A stretch of 9,394 nucleotides of DNA from JAVEVH01 sp964430365 (GCA_964430365.1 CAYSEU010000028.1:1-9394), one strand, 5' to 3'; shown: positions 1 to 5,269, numbered from the stretch's first letter. Made by a program: numbers and translations. The notes: generated from the letters alone by a model not told the origin.

Positions 1-56
1 ACATGTTTATTATTGAAGAATAAGTGAAAGGAGATTCTGTTCTAACATGTTGAAAT

Positions 57-139
57 TGGCGGGACATACACGTCTGGACTCTAAGTAAAATGATAATGAG
101 ACAAAAAAGACAGTATAAAAAAGGTGTATGATTGTCTTA
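57..139 (-). repeat. X repeat copy 1 (cassette end / attachment-like site)
   Basis: On the minus strand the repeat starts inside the stop codon of the histidine phosphatase gene. It has a short inverted repeat (AAGACA at 107-112 with TGTCTT at 133-138), then a T-rich stretch, and ends with a conserved block containing CCAGACGTGTATG followed by CCCGCCA. The last block (57-79) is identical to that of copy 3. Directly after CCA comes TTTCAACATGTT, as after the tRNA-Asp CCA. The hairpin followed by Ts may also terminate transcription. Confidence 0.75.
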
Positions 140-679
140 TTCTAAAACATACTCCCATCCAGGTTGCCATTTACCTACTTTTCTCCAATCATTATCAAAT
201 GCTTCTTCCCAAGATATACCCTTTAATAGTACATCTAAAGCTAGTTGAGGTGCTTTATGTGCTACCATAGCAATATGTTTACCATCGTATTCTTTCTTAA
301 TATCATCTAAAAATAGTTCTATTCTTTGTTTTACATTTTCATATGATTCTCCATTAGGAAATGGTTTAGTAATATTTTTTTCTTGAAGAGGCTCTACTAT
401 TTCAGAAGGTTTTCCATTGTAGTCTCCATAATTACACTCTCTTAATCTTTCATCAATGATAATAGGGTGCTTATCCTTGAAAGATAATTCTGCAGAATGT
501 ATTGCTCTAATTAGATCAGAGCAGAAAACGGCATCAAAGTGATTTGTGTTTTGAAGAGGTAATTCTTTTGATTGTTTGATACCTAATTCAGAAATATCTA
601 CATCTTTCCATCCGGAGGATATATGTTTTTCATTGTCTGTAGTTGTACCATGTACAAAGTATGTTATTTTTACTGACAT
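137..679 (-). CDS. Histidine phosphatase superfamily protein (phosphoglycerate-mutase-like), VHG variant
   Basis: A 180-aa cytoplasmic protein of the histidine phosphatase (PGAM-like) superfamily, which moves phosphate through a phospho-histidine. Seen: N-terminal YFVHGTT with the presumed nucleophile His10, FCSDLIRA (the usual segment around residue 60), RECNYGD with the acid Glu81, and AHKAPQ with the second His141. The arginine of the canonical RHG triad is absent: the sequence reads V-H-G. The protein is otherwise intact, and I recall the same VHG form in related proteins, so it is probably a subfamily trait rather than damage. The start is ATG at 677-679, because a -10 hexamer TACAAT lies 5 nt upstream; the longer GTG start at 694 overlaps that hexamer. 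The stop codon lies in repeat X1 and the promoter in repeat Y1, so the gene fills one whole cassette unit. Substrate unknown. Confidence 0.85.
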   Translation of the reverse strand: MSVKITYFVHGTTTDNEKHISSGWKDVDISELGIKQSKELPLQNTNHFDAVFCSDLIRAIHSAELSFKDKHPIIIDERLRECNYGDYNGKPSEIVEPLQEKNITKPFPNGESYENVKQRIELFLDDIKKEYDGKHIAMVAHKAPQLALDVLLKGISWEEAFDNDWRKVGKWQPGWEYVLE

Positions 680-684
680 AGCAG

Positions 685-714
685 ATTGTACCACATAAGC
701 ATTCTACCTTCGAA
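685..714 (-). promoter_or_regulatory. Promoter at the end of repeat Y1
   Basis: Minus-strand -35-like TTCGAA (709-714), 18-bp spacer, then -10 TACAAT (685-690). The ATG at 679 follows 5 nt after the -10, which predicts a leaderless or nearly leaderless mRNA. The same -35, spacer length and -10 occur in Y2. Confidence 0.55.
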
Positions 715-861
715 CCAAGAGCTCTTAAAAACTACTCTTTTTTAAACTTTTTCGTCCACTAGGCTTTACTTTTGAGAACTTCTCTTTTTAAGGTCATAAT
801 AGCTCAATCCCCATAAGGGTTTTAAAGCATAGTGGACAGGTCTTGTTGAACATATTGAAAA
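685..861 (-). repeat. Y repeat copy 1 (promoter-carrying leader)
   Basis: 177 bp matching 3679-3856 with about 23 differences in 178 aligned positions (about 87% by hand alignment). On the minus strand it begins straight after the CCA of repeat X2 with TTTTCAATATGTT, contains a small CCC/GGG hairpin, and ends at the -10 hexamer of the following gene. Similarity stops at that point, where the cargo begins. No conserved reading frame is visible in it, so it acts as DNA or as untranslated RNA. Confidence 0.85.
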
Positions 862-932
862 TGGCGGAACATACACGTCTGGAATAGAAGATTAAACAGA
901 GGAGATAGTATAAAAATAGAGGAAGTGTCTTA
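862..932 (-). repeat. X repeat copy 2
   Basis: The most diverged X copy: the terminal block 862-884 differs from the other two at two of 23 positions. The inverted repeat is kept through wobble pairs (GAGATA 902-907 with TGTCTT 926-931), and its outer arm overlaps the stop codon of the 280-aa gene at 930-932. The shared TATAAAA block between the arms is present. It is joined directly to Y1. Confidence 0.7.
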
Positions 933-1772
933 TCCCACCTCATACATTTCAAACAATTCTTCTAGTGGGACTTGTATCTCATACACGGGATATGGGAAAG
1001 CATTTATAGCCTCTTTTAAAGTACTTGCTTTCTCTAAATTCTCTTTAAAACTGGTATAAACCTCTGTGTTAGATGTTAGATTCCATTTTACAAACTGTCC
1101 CCATAATCCTAAGAAGTTTTTCTCTTTCTTAACTCTATTCTCATCTAGTGAATATTTTTTAGGAAACAGATTTTGATAGTTAGGAATATTTTGTAACCAT
1201 GTAGAACTTTTTAAATACTTAGCACCTTCAAAAAGATTAGGATTATCATGTATATATCTAATCATACTTCTGAACTCCTCTTTTCTCTGACTAAAATACC
1301 TAGTAGAGAGATCTCCATGTTTCTCCTCATTGTCACCTTTTAGTAAATCTAATCTTTTGGGCGAAAAGTGCAATCTAATTTGTTCTCTCTGTTTATTGTA
1401 ATCCCCATAATCTATCTTAAAACATCCGAATGTATTTGGCTCTTCGTTATTATCTTCACAGATCTCTACCTTACTACGTTCTTGTTCTAGAAATAATTTG
1501 TAGGTTATATCTGAGATATCTGTTGAGTCTATAAGCCCTTGTATTTCTGCCATATATGTTTTCCAAAGTGGTAGATAGTTCCCTTTTTCTTCCTCTTCAC
1601 CATATGGTTTGTTAGTTAGGGAATTGTAAAGATCCGTGTATTCAAACATGCAATCTTCTAATCTTTCTCCCGTTATTTCTGAAATCTTTTTAGCAAAAGA
1701 TACCTGCGCATCAAAATATTCATACGGTTGAGATATTACTTCTCTCTTTTCTTTTTCAATCTCTACCAACAT
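930..1772 (-). CDS. Conserved hypothetical protein with a WLxN...YxxLFP and LWGQF signature
   Basis: A 280-aa soluble protein with no signal peptide or membrane segment. Its first two thirds are very acidic. I cannot assign a function. Distinct blocks are FGCFKIDYGDY (115-125), a W-L-x-N...Y-x-x-L-F-P-x-x-Y block (190-207) and FLGLWGQF (220-227). I recall the last two in uncharacterised proteins from Candidate Phyla Radiation genomes, which would need a search to confirm. It lies downstream of the 101-aa gene in the same direction, 95 bp apart, and its stop lies in repeat X2, so the pair forms one cassette unit. It has its own likely promoter at 1800-1808. The strongly aromatic, charged C-terminal half could bind nucleic acid or protein, but nothing shows this. 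Confidence 0.75.
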   Translation of the reverse strand: MLVEIEKEKREVISQPYEYFDAQVSFAKKISEITGERLEDCMFEYTDLYNSLTNKPYGEEEEKGNYLPLWKTYMAEIQGLIDSTDISDITYKLFLEQERSKVEICEDNNEEPNTFGCFKIDYGDYNKQREQIRLHFSPKRLDLLKGDNEEKHGDLSTRYFSQRKEEFRSMIRYIHDNPNLFEGAKYLKSSTWLQNIPNYQNLFPKKYSLDENRVKKEKNFLGLWGQFVKWNLTSNTEVYTSFKENLEKASTLKEAINAFPYPVYEIQVPLEELFEMYEVG

Positions 1773-1799
1773 TGTGAATATGGATCAGGTTATATGTAT

Positions 1800-1808
1800 A
1801 ATATAGCA
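1800..1808 (-). promoter_or_regulatory. Extended -10 promoter for the 280-aa gene
   Basis: Minus strand TG-C-TATATT, an extended -10, giving a predicted start near 1793 and a leader of about 20 nt before the ATG at 1770-1772. No convincing -35 was seen. Confidence 0.4.
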
Positions 1809-1867
1809 CGGATGAGATAACTATTATAAAAGTATTAGTGGAAGACACTTAAAGAATAACAAAAAGG

Positions 1868-2173
1868 TTATTTTCTTAATATTTTTTCCTCTCTTTCCAA
1901 CCTTATAACTCCTAAAGCGGTATTCTTTTGGAGCATAAAATCCTGGATGAGTTCATATTCGTCTGCGAGTCTTTCAATGTCTTTATCATTTAAGTTCGTA
2001 TCTTCTTTTAAATTATCAATGAACCATTGTCGTGAACGTTGTTTTTTGCTTCGAAGGAAGAAGATGTGGAGAAATATATAGAATCTTTGTCTATCGAAGG
2101 GATGATAATCTGCTGGGAAATTTGTAATCCAAGCTTCATAAGCCTTTATTGCTGTTTTTGGTATTTCCTTCAT
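1868..2173 (-). CDS. Small basic/acidic helical protein of unknown function
   Basis: A 101-aa protein that I do not recognise. The N-terminal half is aromatic and basic (FDRQRFYIFLHIFFLRSKKQ); the C-terminal half is charged and probably helical, ending in REEKILRK. The hydrophobic run at about 31-41 is short and interrupted, so a membrane segment is unlikely. It is the first gene of its unit: the ATG lies 47 bp after the end of repeat X3, and this unit has no Y leader. An AATAAT hexamer (2180-2185) lies 6 nt before the ATG, matching the leaderless pattern seen elsewhere. It may be co-transcribed with the 280-aa gene downstream. Confidence 0.6.
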   Translation of the reverse strand: MKEIPKTAIKAYEAWITNFPADYHPFDRQRFYIFLHIFFLRSKKQRSRQWFIDNLKEDTNLNDKDIERLADEYELIQDFMLQKNTALGVIRLEREEKILRK

Positions 2174-2179
2174 AGTACT

Positions 2180-2185
2180 ATTATT
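2180..2185 (-). promoter_or_regulatory. -10-like hexamer for the 101-aa gene
   Basis: AATAAT on the minus strand, 6 nt before the ATG at 2173. It is supported mainly by the same spacing at other genes in this window. Confidence 0.35.
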
Positions 2186-2220
2186 TAGGTAAGTTACATT
2201 TACTTCGTAATAGTTAAATA

Positions 2221-2303
2221 TGGCGGGACATACACGTCTGGACCCTATGTAAAATGAGAACGAGACAAAAGAGACAGTATAAAAAGGGAGATATAGTGTC
2301 TCA
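2221..2303 (-). repeat. X repeat copy 3
   Basis: The best-formed copy. Its terminal block 2221-2243 is identical to X1. The inverted repeat is GAGACA (2271-2276) with TGTCTC (2297-2302), extended by TATA/TATA across a G-G mismatch. A second GAGACA at 2262-2267 makes a direct repeat. Here the gene next to it (APH-like) runs away from X instead of into it. After CCA the Y-like sequence is only weakly kept (TATTTAACTATT). Confidence 0.75.
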
Positions 2304-2310
2304 TAACTGA

Positions 2311-2316
2311 TACAAT
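2311..2316 (+). promoter_or_regulatory. -10 hexamer of the APH-like gene
   Basis: TACAAT on the plus strand, 6 nt before the ATG at 2323. The bases between (AGGGGC) are also G-rich, but they lie too close to the ATG for a normal ribosome binding site. The transcript start therefore falls at or near the start codon, just outside the X3 hairpin. Confidence 0.45.
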
Positions 2317-2322
2317 AGGGGC

Positions 2323-3045
2323 ATGGATACGAATGAAGAGCAAAAACTAAGTGGAGGACAAAATACCGATGTTATTAGAATAGGGGATACTGTTCGTCGT
2401 CCTATTGGTCCTAATTCGGACTATGTTCACAAAACACTTGTTTTATTAGAGGAAAAGAATTATCAATACTCTCCGAGATATTTAGGAATAGATGAAAAGG
2501 GTCGAGAGATACTATCCTACATAGATGGTGAAATGGGAAGAGATATTGAATGGACAGATTCTCAATTAATGATAGTTATGAAAATGCTTAGGTATTTCCA
2601 TGATTCAACTTCAGGAAGTGAGTTATGTAATGGGCAAGAGGTAGTGTGTCATAGGGATATTGCTCCATGGAATACTGTCCTTCAAAATAATATTCCAATA
2701 GCCTTTATTGATTTTGATGGAGTTGAACCTGGATCTAGGGTTGAAGATATAGCATATGCCCTATGGACATTCCTTGAATTAGGGAATCCAGATATTGGTA
2801 TTCAAACTCAAACTAAGCGAATTAAGTTGATGTGTGATGCATATGGATTCAACGATGGAAAGTCATTTGTTAATGCTATTATTGTTGAACAGCAACGTGT
2901 TTTAGAAATACGAAGGAATATGGCAACTTCGGGAAAGGATTCTGAAATTCAGAAATTTTCAGAGGATAGAATTAAAGTGATTGAAGATGAAATAAAATGG
3001 GTAGAGAAATATAGATATGAAATTAAGAGTGTCTTTCAAACTTAG
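2323..3045 (+). CDS. Aminoglycoside phosphotransferase (APH)-family small-molecule kinase
   Basis: A 240-aa cytoplasmic protein with the APH/choline-kinase fold, which transfers phosphate from ATP to a hydroxyl group. Seen: an N-terminal lobe with RIGDTVRRP and LGIDEKGREILSYIDGE, the catalytic loop HRDIAPWN with base Asp112 and metal-binding Asn117, and the metal-binding IDFDG with Asp130 and Asp132. The loop reads HRD instead of the commoner HGD, which is tolerated in the superfamily. The length is at the short end for the family. A real antibiotic substrate cannot be claimed: many such proteins phosphorylate other small molecules. The gene lies alone on the plus strand within the accessory array, with its start beside repeat X3, and its stop overlaps that of the GNAT gene. 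It uses CGT and CGA arginine codons more than the core genes do, which hints at a different origin. Confidence 0.85.
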   Translation: MDTNEEQKLSGGQNTDVIRIGDTVRRPIGPNSDYVHKTLVLLEEKNYQYSPRYLGIDEKGREILSYIDGEMGRDIEWTDSQLMIVMKMLRYFHDSTSGSELCNGQEVVCHRDIAPWNTVLQNNIPIAFIDFDGVEPGSRVEDIAYALWTFLELGNPDIGIQTQTKRIKLMCDAYGFNDGKSFVNAIIVEQQRVLEIRRNMATSGKDSEIQKFSEDRIKVIEDEIKWVEKYRYEIKSVFQT

Positions 3046-3650
3046 ATACTCAAAATCATATCAAGACTTTCAACTCCATCATCGTTAATATACTTCCCTG
3101 CAATTTTAAATCCGTGTTTCTCATAATATTTAATGGCACGTATATTGTTTGCAAATACTCCACCATAAAGTATTATGTGTTTCTTAACCAGTAGCTTTGC
3201 TATTTTAACTACATAAGAAAATAGTAAAGTTCCTAATCCTTGACTTTGATATTTATCTGCAAGAGTAGGGCCAAATCTACACGTATATTCTGTATTTAGT
3301 GTAAGACCATAAGTTATATATTTATCTATAACATTTTGAGGTATATCTAGAGTGAACTCTATTAGTCCAACTATTTCTTTGCTTTGAGATTCTAAAACAA
3401 ATCGTAATTTATCATACTTACTTATAGCATTACATAGCTCTATTGCAGTTACCTTATCATAGCTATCAAAAGTACTTAATCTCCGTGTTTCAGTTGAAAG
3501 AATCTCTAAGAAAGAAGTTAGTCCTTCAATATCAGAATGAAGTAATGGACGGAGAGTAATCTTTTCTCCTGATTGTGTTTGAAGTTCCCAAGTATATTGC
3601 TTAGGGTTCTGCTCAAAGTCTTGGAGTTTTAATTTGTTTTCTTCATTCAT
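3042..3650 (-). CDS. GNAT family N-acetyltransferase
   Basis: A 202-aa acetyltransferase of the Gcn5-related family, which moves the acetyl group of acetyl-CoA to an amine. Seen: ITLRPLLHSDIEGL near the N terminus (the usual first strand and helix), the acetyl-CoA pyrophosphate-binding signature in YQSQGLGT (Q-x-x-G-x-G), and ANNIRAIKYYEKHGFKIAGKY, the typical last helix and strand. The acceptor cannot be predicted; antibiotic, protein and polyamine acetylation are all possible. It is the first gene of the array after tRNA-Asp, separated from it by repeat Y2. Its stop overlaps the stop of the convergent APH-like gene by 3 bp. The ATG at 3650 lies 8 nt after a TATAAT. Confidence 0.85.
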   Translation of the reverse strand: MNEENKLKLQDFEQNPKQYTWELQTQSGEKITLRPLLHSDIEGLTSFLEILSTETRRLSTFDSYDKVTAIELCNAISKYDKLRFVLESQSKEIVGLIEFTLDIPQNVIDKYITYGLTLNTEYTCRFGPTLADKYQSQGLGTLLFSYVVKIAKLLVKKHIILYGGVFANNIRAIKYYEKHGFKIAGKYINDDGVESLDMILSI

Positions 3651-3658
3651 ACAACAAA

Positions 3659-3664
3659 ATTATA
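3659..3664 (-). promoter_or_regulatory. -10 hexamer of the GNAT gene
   Basis: Perfect TATAAT on the minus strand, with TGA just upstream, 8 nt before the ATG at 3650. A second promoter lies in repeat Y2 (-35 TTCGAA 3703-3708, -10 TACAAT 3679-3684), so the gene may have two transcription starts. Confidence 0.5.
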
Positions 3665-3678
3665 TCAGAGAAGTATTA

Positions 3679-3856
3679 ATTGTAATACATAAGCATTCTG
3701 CCTTCGAACCGAGAACTCTTAAAAACATCTCTTTTTTGACTCTTTTCATCCACCAGGCTTTACTTTTGAGGTCTTCACTTTTTAAGGTCAAAATAACTCA
3801 ATCCCCATAAGGGTTTTAAAACATAGTGTACGGGTCTTGTTGGAACATGTTGAAAA
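3679..3856 (-). repeat. Y repeat copy 2, directly behind tRNA-Asp
   Basis: 178 bp, about 87% identical to 685-861. It begins at the base after the tRNA CCA (TTTTCAACATGTT, with palindrome AACATGTT) and ends at TACAAT, preceded by TTCGAA at 18-bp spacing. Conserved inner parts are CAAGACC near the start, a CCC/GGG mini-hairpin and the TTCGAA block near the end. In this copy Y may be the native trailer of the tRNA gene, or the left end of the last inserted cassette. Confidence 0.85.
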
Positions 3857-3933
3857 TGGCGGGGTGGACGGGACTCGAACCCGCAACCTTTGCAGTGACA
3901 GTGCAAAGCTCTAACCAGTTGAGCTACCACCCC
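3857..3933 (-). tRNA. tRNA-Asp (anticodon GTC) with encoded CCA
   Basis: Complete cloverleaf on the minus strand: acceptor GGGGTGG/CCACCCC, D stem GCTC/GAGC with a 9-nt loop holding GG, anticodon stem TTGCA/TGCAA with loop CTGTCAC (anticodon GTC), a 5-nt variable region, and T stem GCGGG/CCCGT with loop TTCGAGT. The discriminator is G73, the identity base expected for tRNA-Asp, followed by encoded CCA at 3857-3859. It reads GAC and GAU codons. Its 3' end is copied at the end of every X repeat, which makes it the likely attachment site of the cassette array. Confidence 0.95.
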
Positions 3934-3948
3934 AAAATTACTAGAAGT

Positions 3949-3977
3949 AGTATATCAAAGCTATCTATAAATATCAA
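3949..3977 (-). promoter_or_regulatory. tRNA-Asp promoter
   Basis: Minus strand TTGATA (3972-3977), exactly 17 bp, TATACT (3949-3954) preceded by TGA. The predicted start near 3942 leaves about 8 nt of 5' leader on the tRNA. Transcription continuing past the CCA would enter Y2 and the GNAT gene. Confidence 0.7.
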
Positions 3978-3982
3978 TTTTA

Positions 3983-3991
3983 TGCTAATAT
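3983..3991 (+). promoter_or_regulatory. Extended -10 of the GGDEF gene
   Basis: TG-C-TAATAT on the plus strand, 7 nt before the ATG at 3999, predicting a leaderless mRNA. It lies back to back with the tRNA-Asp promoter. Confidence 0.45.
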
Positions 3992-3998
3992 TTTGTAT

Positions 3999-4895
3999 AT
4001 GAGTAATACCGAATTAATAGATATATTTACATCATTTTCTGAAACACTCTTAGTAAGATTAGATGAAGAAGGACAGGTTAAGGAGATATTAATAAATTCG
4101 TTACCCAAGTTTAAATTAAAAAAGAATATATACCTAAGAAATATATTCTCTTTAGAAGATAGGGATATGGTAGAGGGAGTATTTCAAAGGGGAATAGGGG
4201 AAGAGAGTAGATATCTAAAACTCTCATCTAAACACAGTAAATCTAAGAAATTTGTAAACCTTAGTATTAAGGATATTAAAGGTAAAACATACGCATATAT
4301 TGTATCTACAGAGTCTCAAAGAGAAAAAGAATTAAGATATGAGAGTAAGTTAAAAGCACTCTCTGAGAGAGTAGAATTAGATCAATTAACAGGACTATTA
4401 AATAGGTATGGATATTGGGGGAGAGTAAAAAGGATATTAAACTGTGGTGACCCAGATAGAAAGATTGGAATACTCTTCATAGATATGGATGGATTAAGAG
4501 ATATTAATAATAGTAAGGGACATAAACAGGGTGATAAAGCTATTAGTCAGATATCTACTCTCATATCCAAAAATATTAGAGAAAGAGATATAGCTGTTAG
4601 ATATGGAGGTGATGAGTTTGTAGTAGTTGTAGAAGAACTCTCTGGTAATCAAAGTAGTGCATACGGTTTAGCAAAAAGATTAGTAAAAAGTATTAATGAG
4701 AAGAAATCTTCATATATGACTACCATCTCTATTGGAGTCCATACTGTAAAAGTAGGAGATATATTTAAAGAGGGTATTACAAATGTATCACTACATAGAA
4801 AGTGGGAAGAGCAAGTAGCTAAGGCAGATAAAATGACCTACAAAGCGAAAGACTCTGGTAAGAATACTGTAGTTTTTTCCGAAAAAGAAAATTAA
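3999..4895 (+). CDS. Soluble diguanylate cyclase (PAS-like sensor plus GGDEF)
   Basis: A 298-aa cytoplasmic protein that should make cyclic di-GMP from two GTP. The N-terminal ~105 residues look like a small PAS-like sensory domain (LVRLDEEGQVKEIL, later FVNLSIKDIKGKTYAYIVS), followed by a charged helical linker. The GGDEF domain starts at DQLTGLLNR (about 127) and has DMDGLRDINNSKGH, the intact signature GGDEF (203-207) and ADKMTYKAKDSGKN. The product-inhibition I-site RxxD is present as RERD, five residues before GGDEF. There is no membrane segment and no EAL or HD-GYP partner in the window. The start is ATG at 3999; an in-frame TTG at 3993 is less likely because it falls between the -10 and the ATG. 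The stop overlaps the stop of the convergent thioredoxin gene by 3-4 bp. Confidence 0.9.
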   Translation: MSNTELIDIFTSFSETLLVRLDEEGQVKEILINSLPKFKLKKNIYLRNIFSLEDRDMVEGVFQRGIGEESRYLKLSSKHSKSKKFVNLSIKDIKGKTYAYIVSTESQREKELRYESKLKALSERVELDQLTGLLNRYGYWGRVKRILNCGDPDRKIGILFIDMDGLRDINNSKGHKQGDKAISQISTLISKNIRERDIAVRYGGDEFVVVVEELSGNQSSAYGLAKRLVKSINEKKSSYMTTISIGVHTVKVGDIFKEGITNVSLHRKWEEQVAKADKMTYKAKDSGKNTVVFSEKEN

Positions 4896-5209
4896 GAATG
4901 CTTCTTAATAACCTGTATAAAGGTGTCTTTTGGTAGTAAACCAATCATAGTTTCAGCAATTTCACCATCTTTAAAAAGCATAATGGTGGGAATACTCATA
5001 ATGCCATATTTTTGAGGAAATTCCATATTCTCATCTACATTCATCTTACATACCTTAACTTTGTCCTTCATCTCTTCTGCTACCTCCTCTATTATTGGTC
5101 CTACCATCCTACAAGGTGCACACCATGGTGCCCAGAAGTCTACTAATACTAATCCTTTGTGATCTAGTACCTCTGTTTGAAAATCTTTGTCTGTTACATG
5201 TACTTCCAT
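4892..5209 (-). CDS. trxA: Thioredoxin
   Basis: A 105-aa thioredoxin, the usual full length, which reduces disulfides in cytoplasmic proteins by dithiol exchange. Seen: FWAPWCAPCRM with redox cysteines 30 and 33, buried Asp24 in VDFWA, cis-proline in SIPT, and the final GLLPKDTF helix region. The active site reads WCAPC, not the commonest WCGPC; the Ala variant occurs in functional thioredoxins. It is a single-gene unit, divergent from tsaC-tsaE across a 66-bp gap. A weak TACATA lies 6 nt before the ATG. No thioredoxin reductase lies nearby. Confidence 0.93.
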   Translation of the reverse strand: MEVHVTDKDFQTEVLDHKGLVLVDFWAPWCAPCRMVGPIIEEVAEEMKDKVKVCKMNVDENMEFPQKYGIMSIPTIMLFKDGEIAETMIGLLPKDTFIQVIKKHS

Positions 5210-5237
5210 ATTAAATATGTACTTAAATTATGTTGTT

Positions 5238-5258
5238 AATATGAAACAATTTCATATT
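5238..5258. promoter_or_regulatory. Perfect palindrome between trxA and tsaC-tsaE, possible operator
   Basis: Inverted repeat with 9-bp arms, AATATGAAA and TTTCATATT, around a 3-bp centre CAA. It covers the -35 position of the tsaC-tsaE promoter (expected at 5241-5246), so a bound protein would be expected to block it. It is also only 29 bp from the trxA start. The high A+T makes chance palindromes commoner. Confidence 0.35.
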
Positions 5259-5263
5259 TAAGG

Positions 5264-5269
5264 TATAAT
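5264..5269 (+). promoter_or_regulatory. -10 hexamer of tsaC-tsaE-tsaD
   Basis: Perfect TATAAT, 6 nt before the ATG at 5276, so the mRNA is probably leaderless. There is no Shine-Dalgarno sequence. The -35 position carries only a weak ATGAAA, inside the palindrome. Confidence 0.6.

Larger units (their letters stand above)
57..3856 (-). mobile_element. Putative cassette array inserted at the 3' end of tRNA-Asp
   Basis: Composite region, read on the minus strand away from the tRNA. Seen: three units, 3856-2221 (Y2, GNAT, reversed APH-like gene, X3), 2220-862 (101-aa gene, 280-aa gene, X2) and 861-57 (Y1, histidine phosphatase, X1). Each unit ends in an X repeat whose terminal bases match the tRNA-Asp 3' end CCCGCCA (TCCGCCA in X2), and another partial Y-like start follows X1 at 56-30. 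Inference: serial site-specific insertion of gene units downstream of the tRNA, which stays intact. No integrase, transposase or plasmid gene lies in the window, so the array may extend left of base 1 with its recombinase there or elsewhere. A non-mobile duplication of a tRNA trailer is the main alternative. Confidence 0.5.

Noticed and set aside
690..730. TTCGAA block in Y (and at 3703) as a T-loop of a tRNA
   Set aside because: The flanking bases do not form a 5-bp T stem or an acceptor end. The position fits a -35 element better.
57..932. X repeats as broken tRNA genes
   Set aside because: Only the last 6-8 bases match a tRNA end; there is no T-loop (TTCRA) or anticodon arm at the right distance.
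57..2303. X repeats as classical integron attC sites
   Set aside because: The conserved ends GTTRRRY and RYYYAAC at the expected places are not there, and the shared core is tRNA-like instead. A distant functional analogue is still possible.
57..3856. CRISPR array
   Set aside because: Repeat copies are 800-1600 bp apart and separated by whole genes, not by uniform short spacers.
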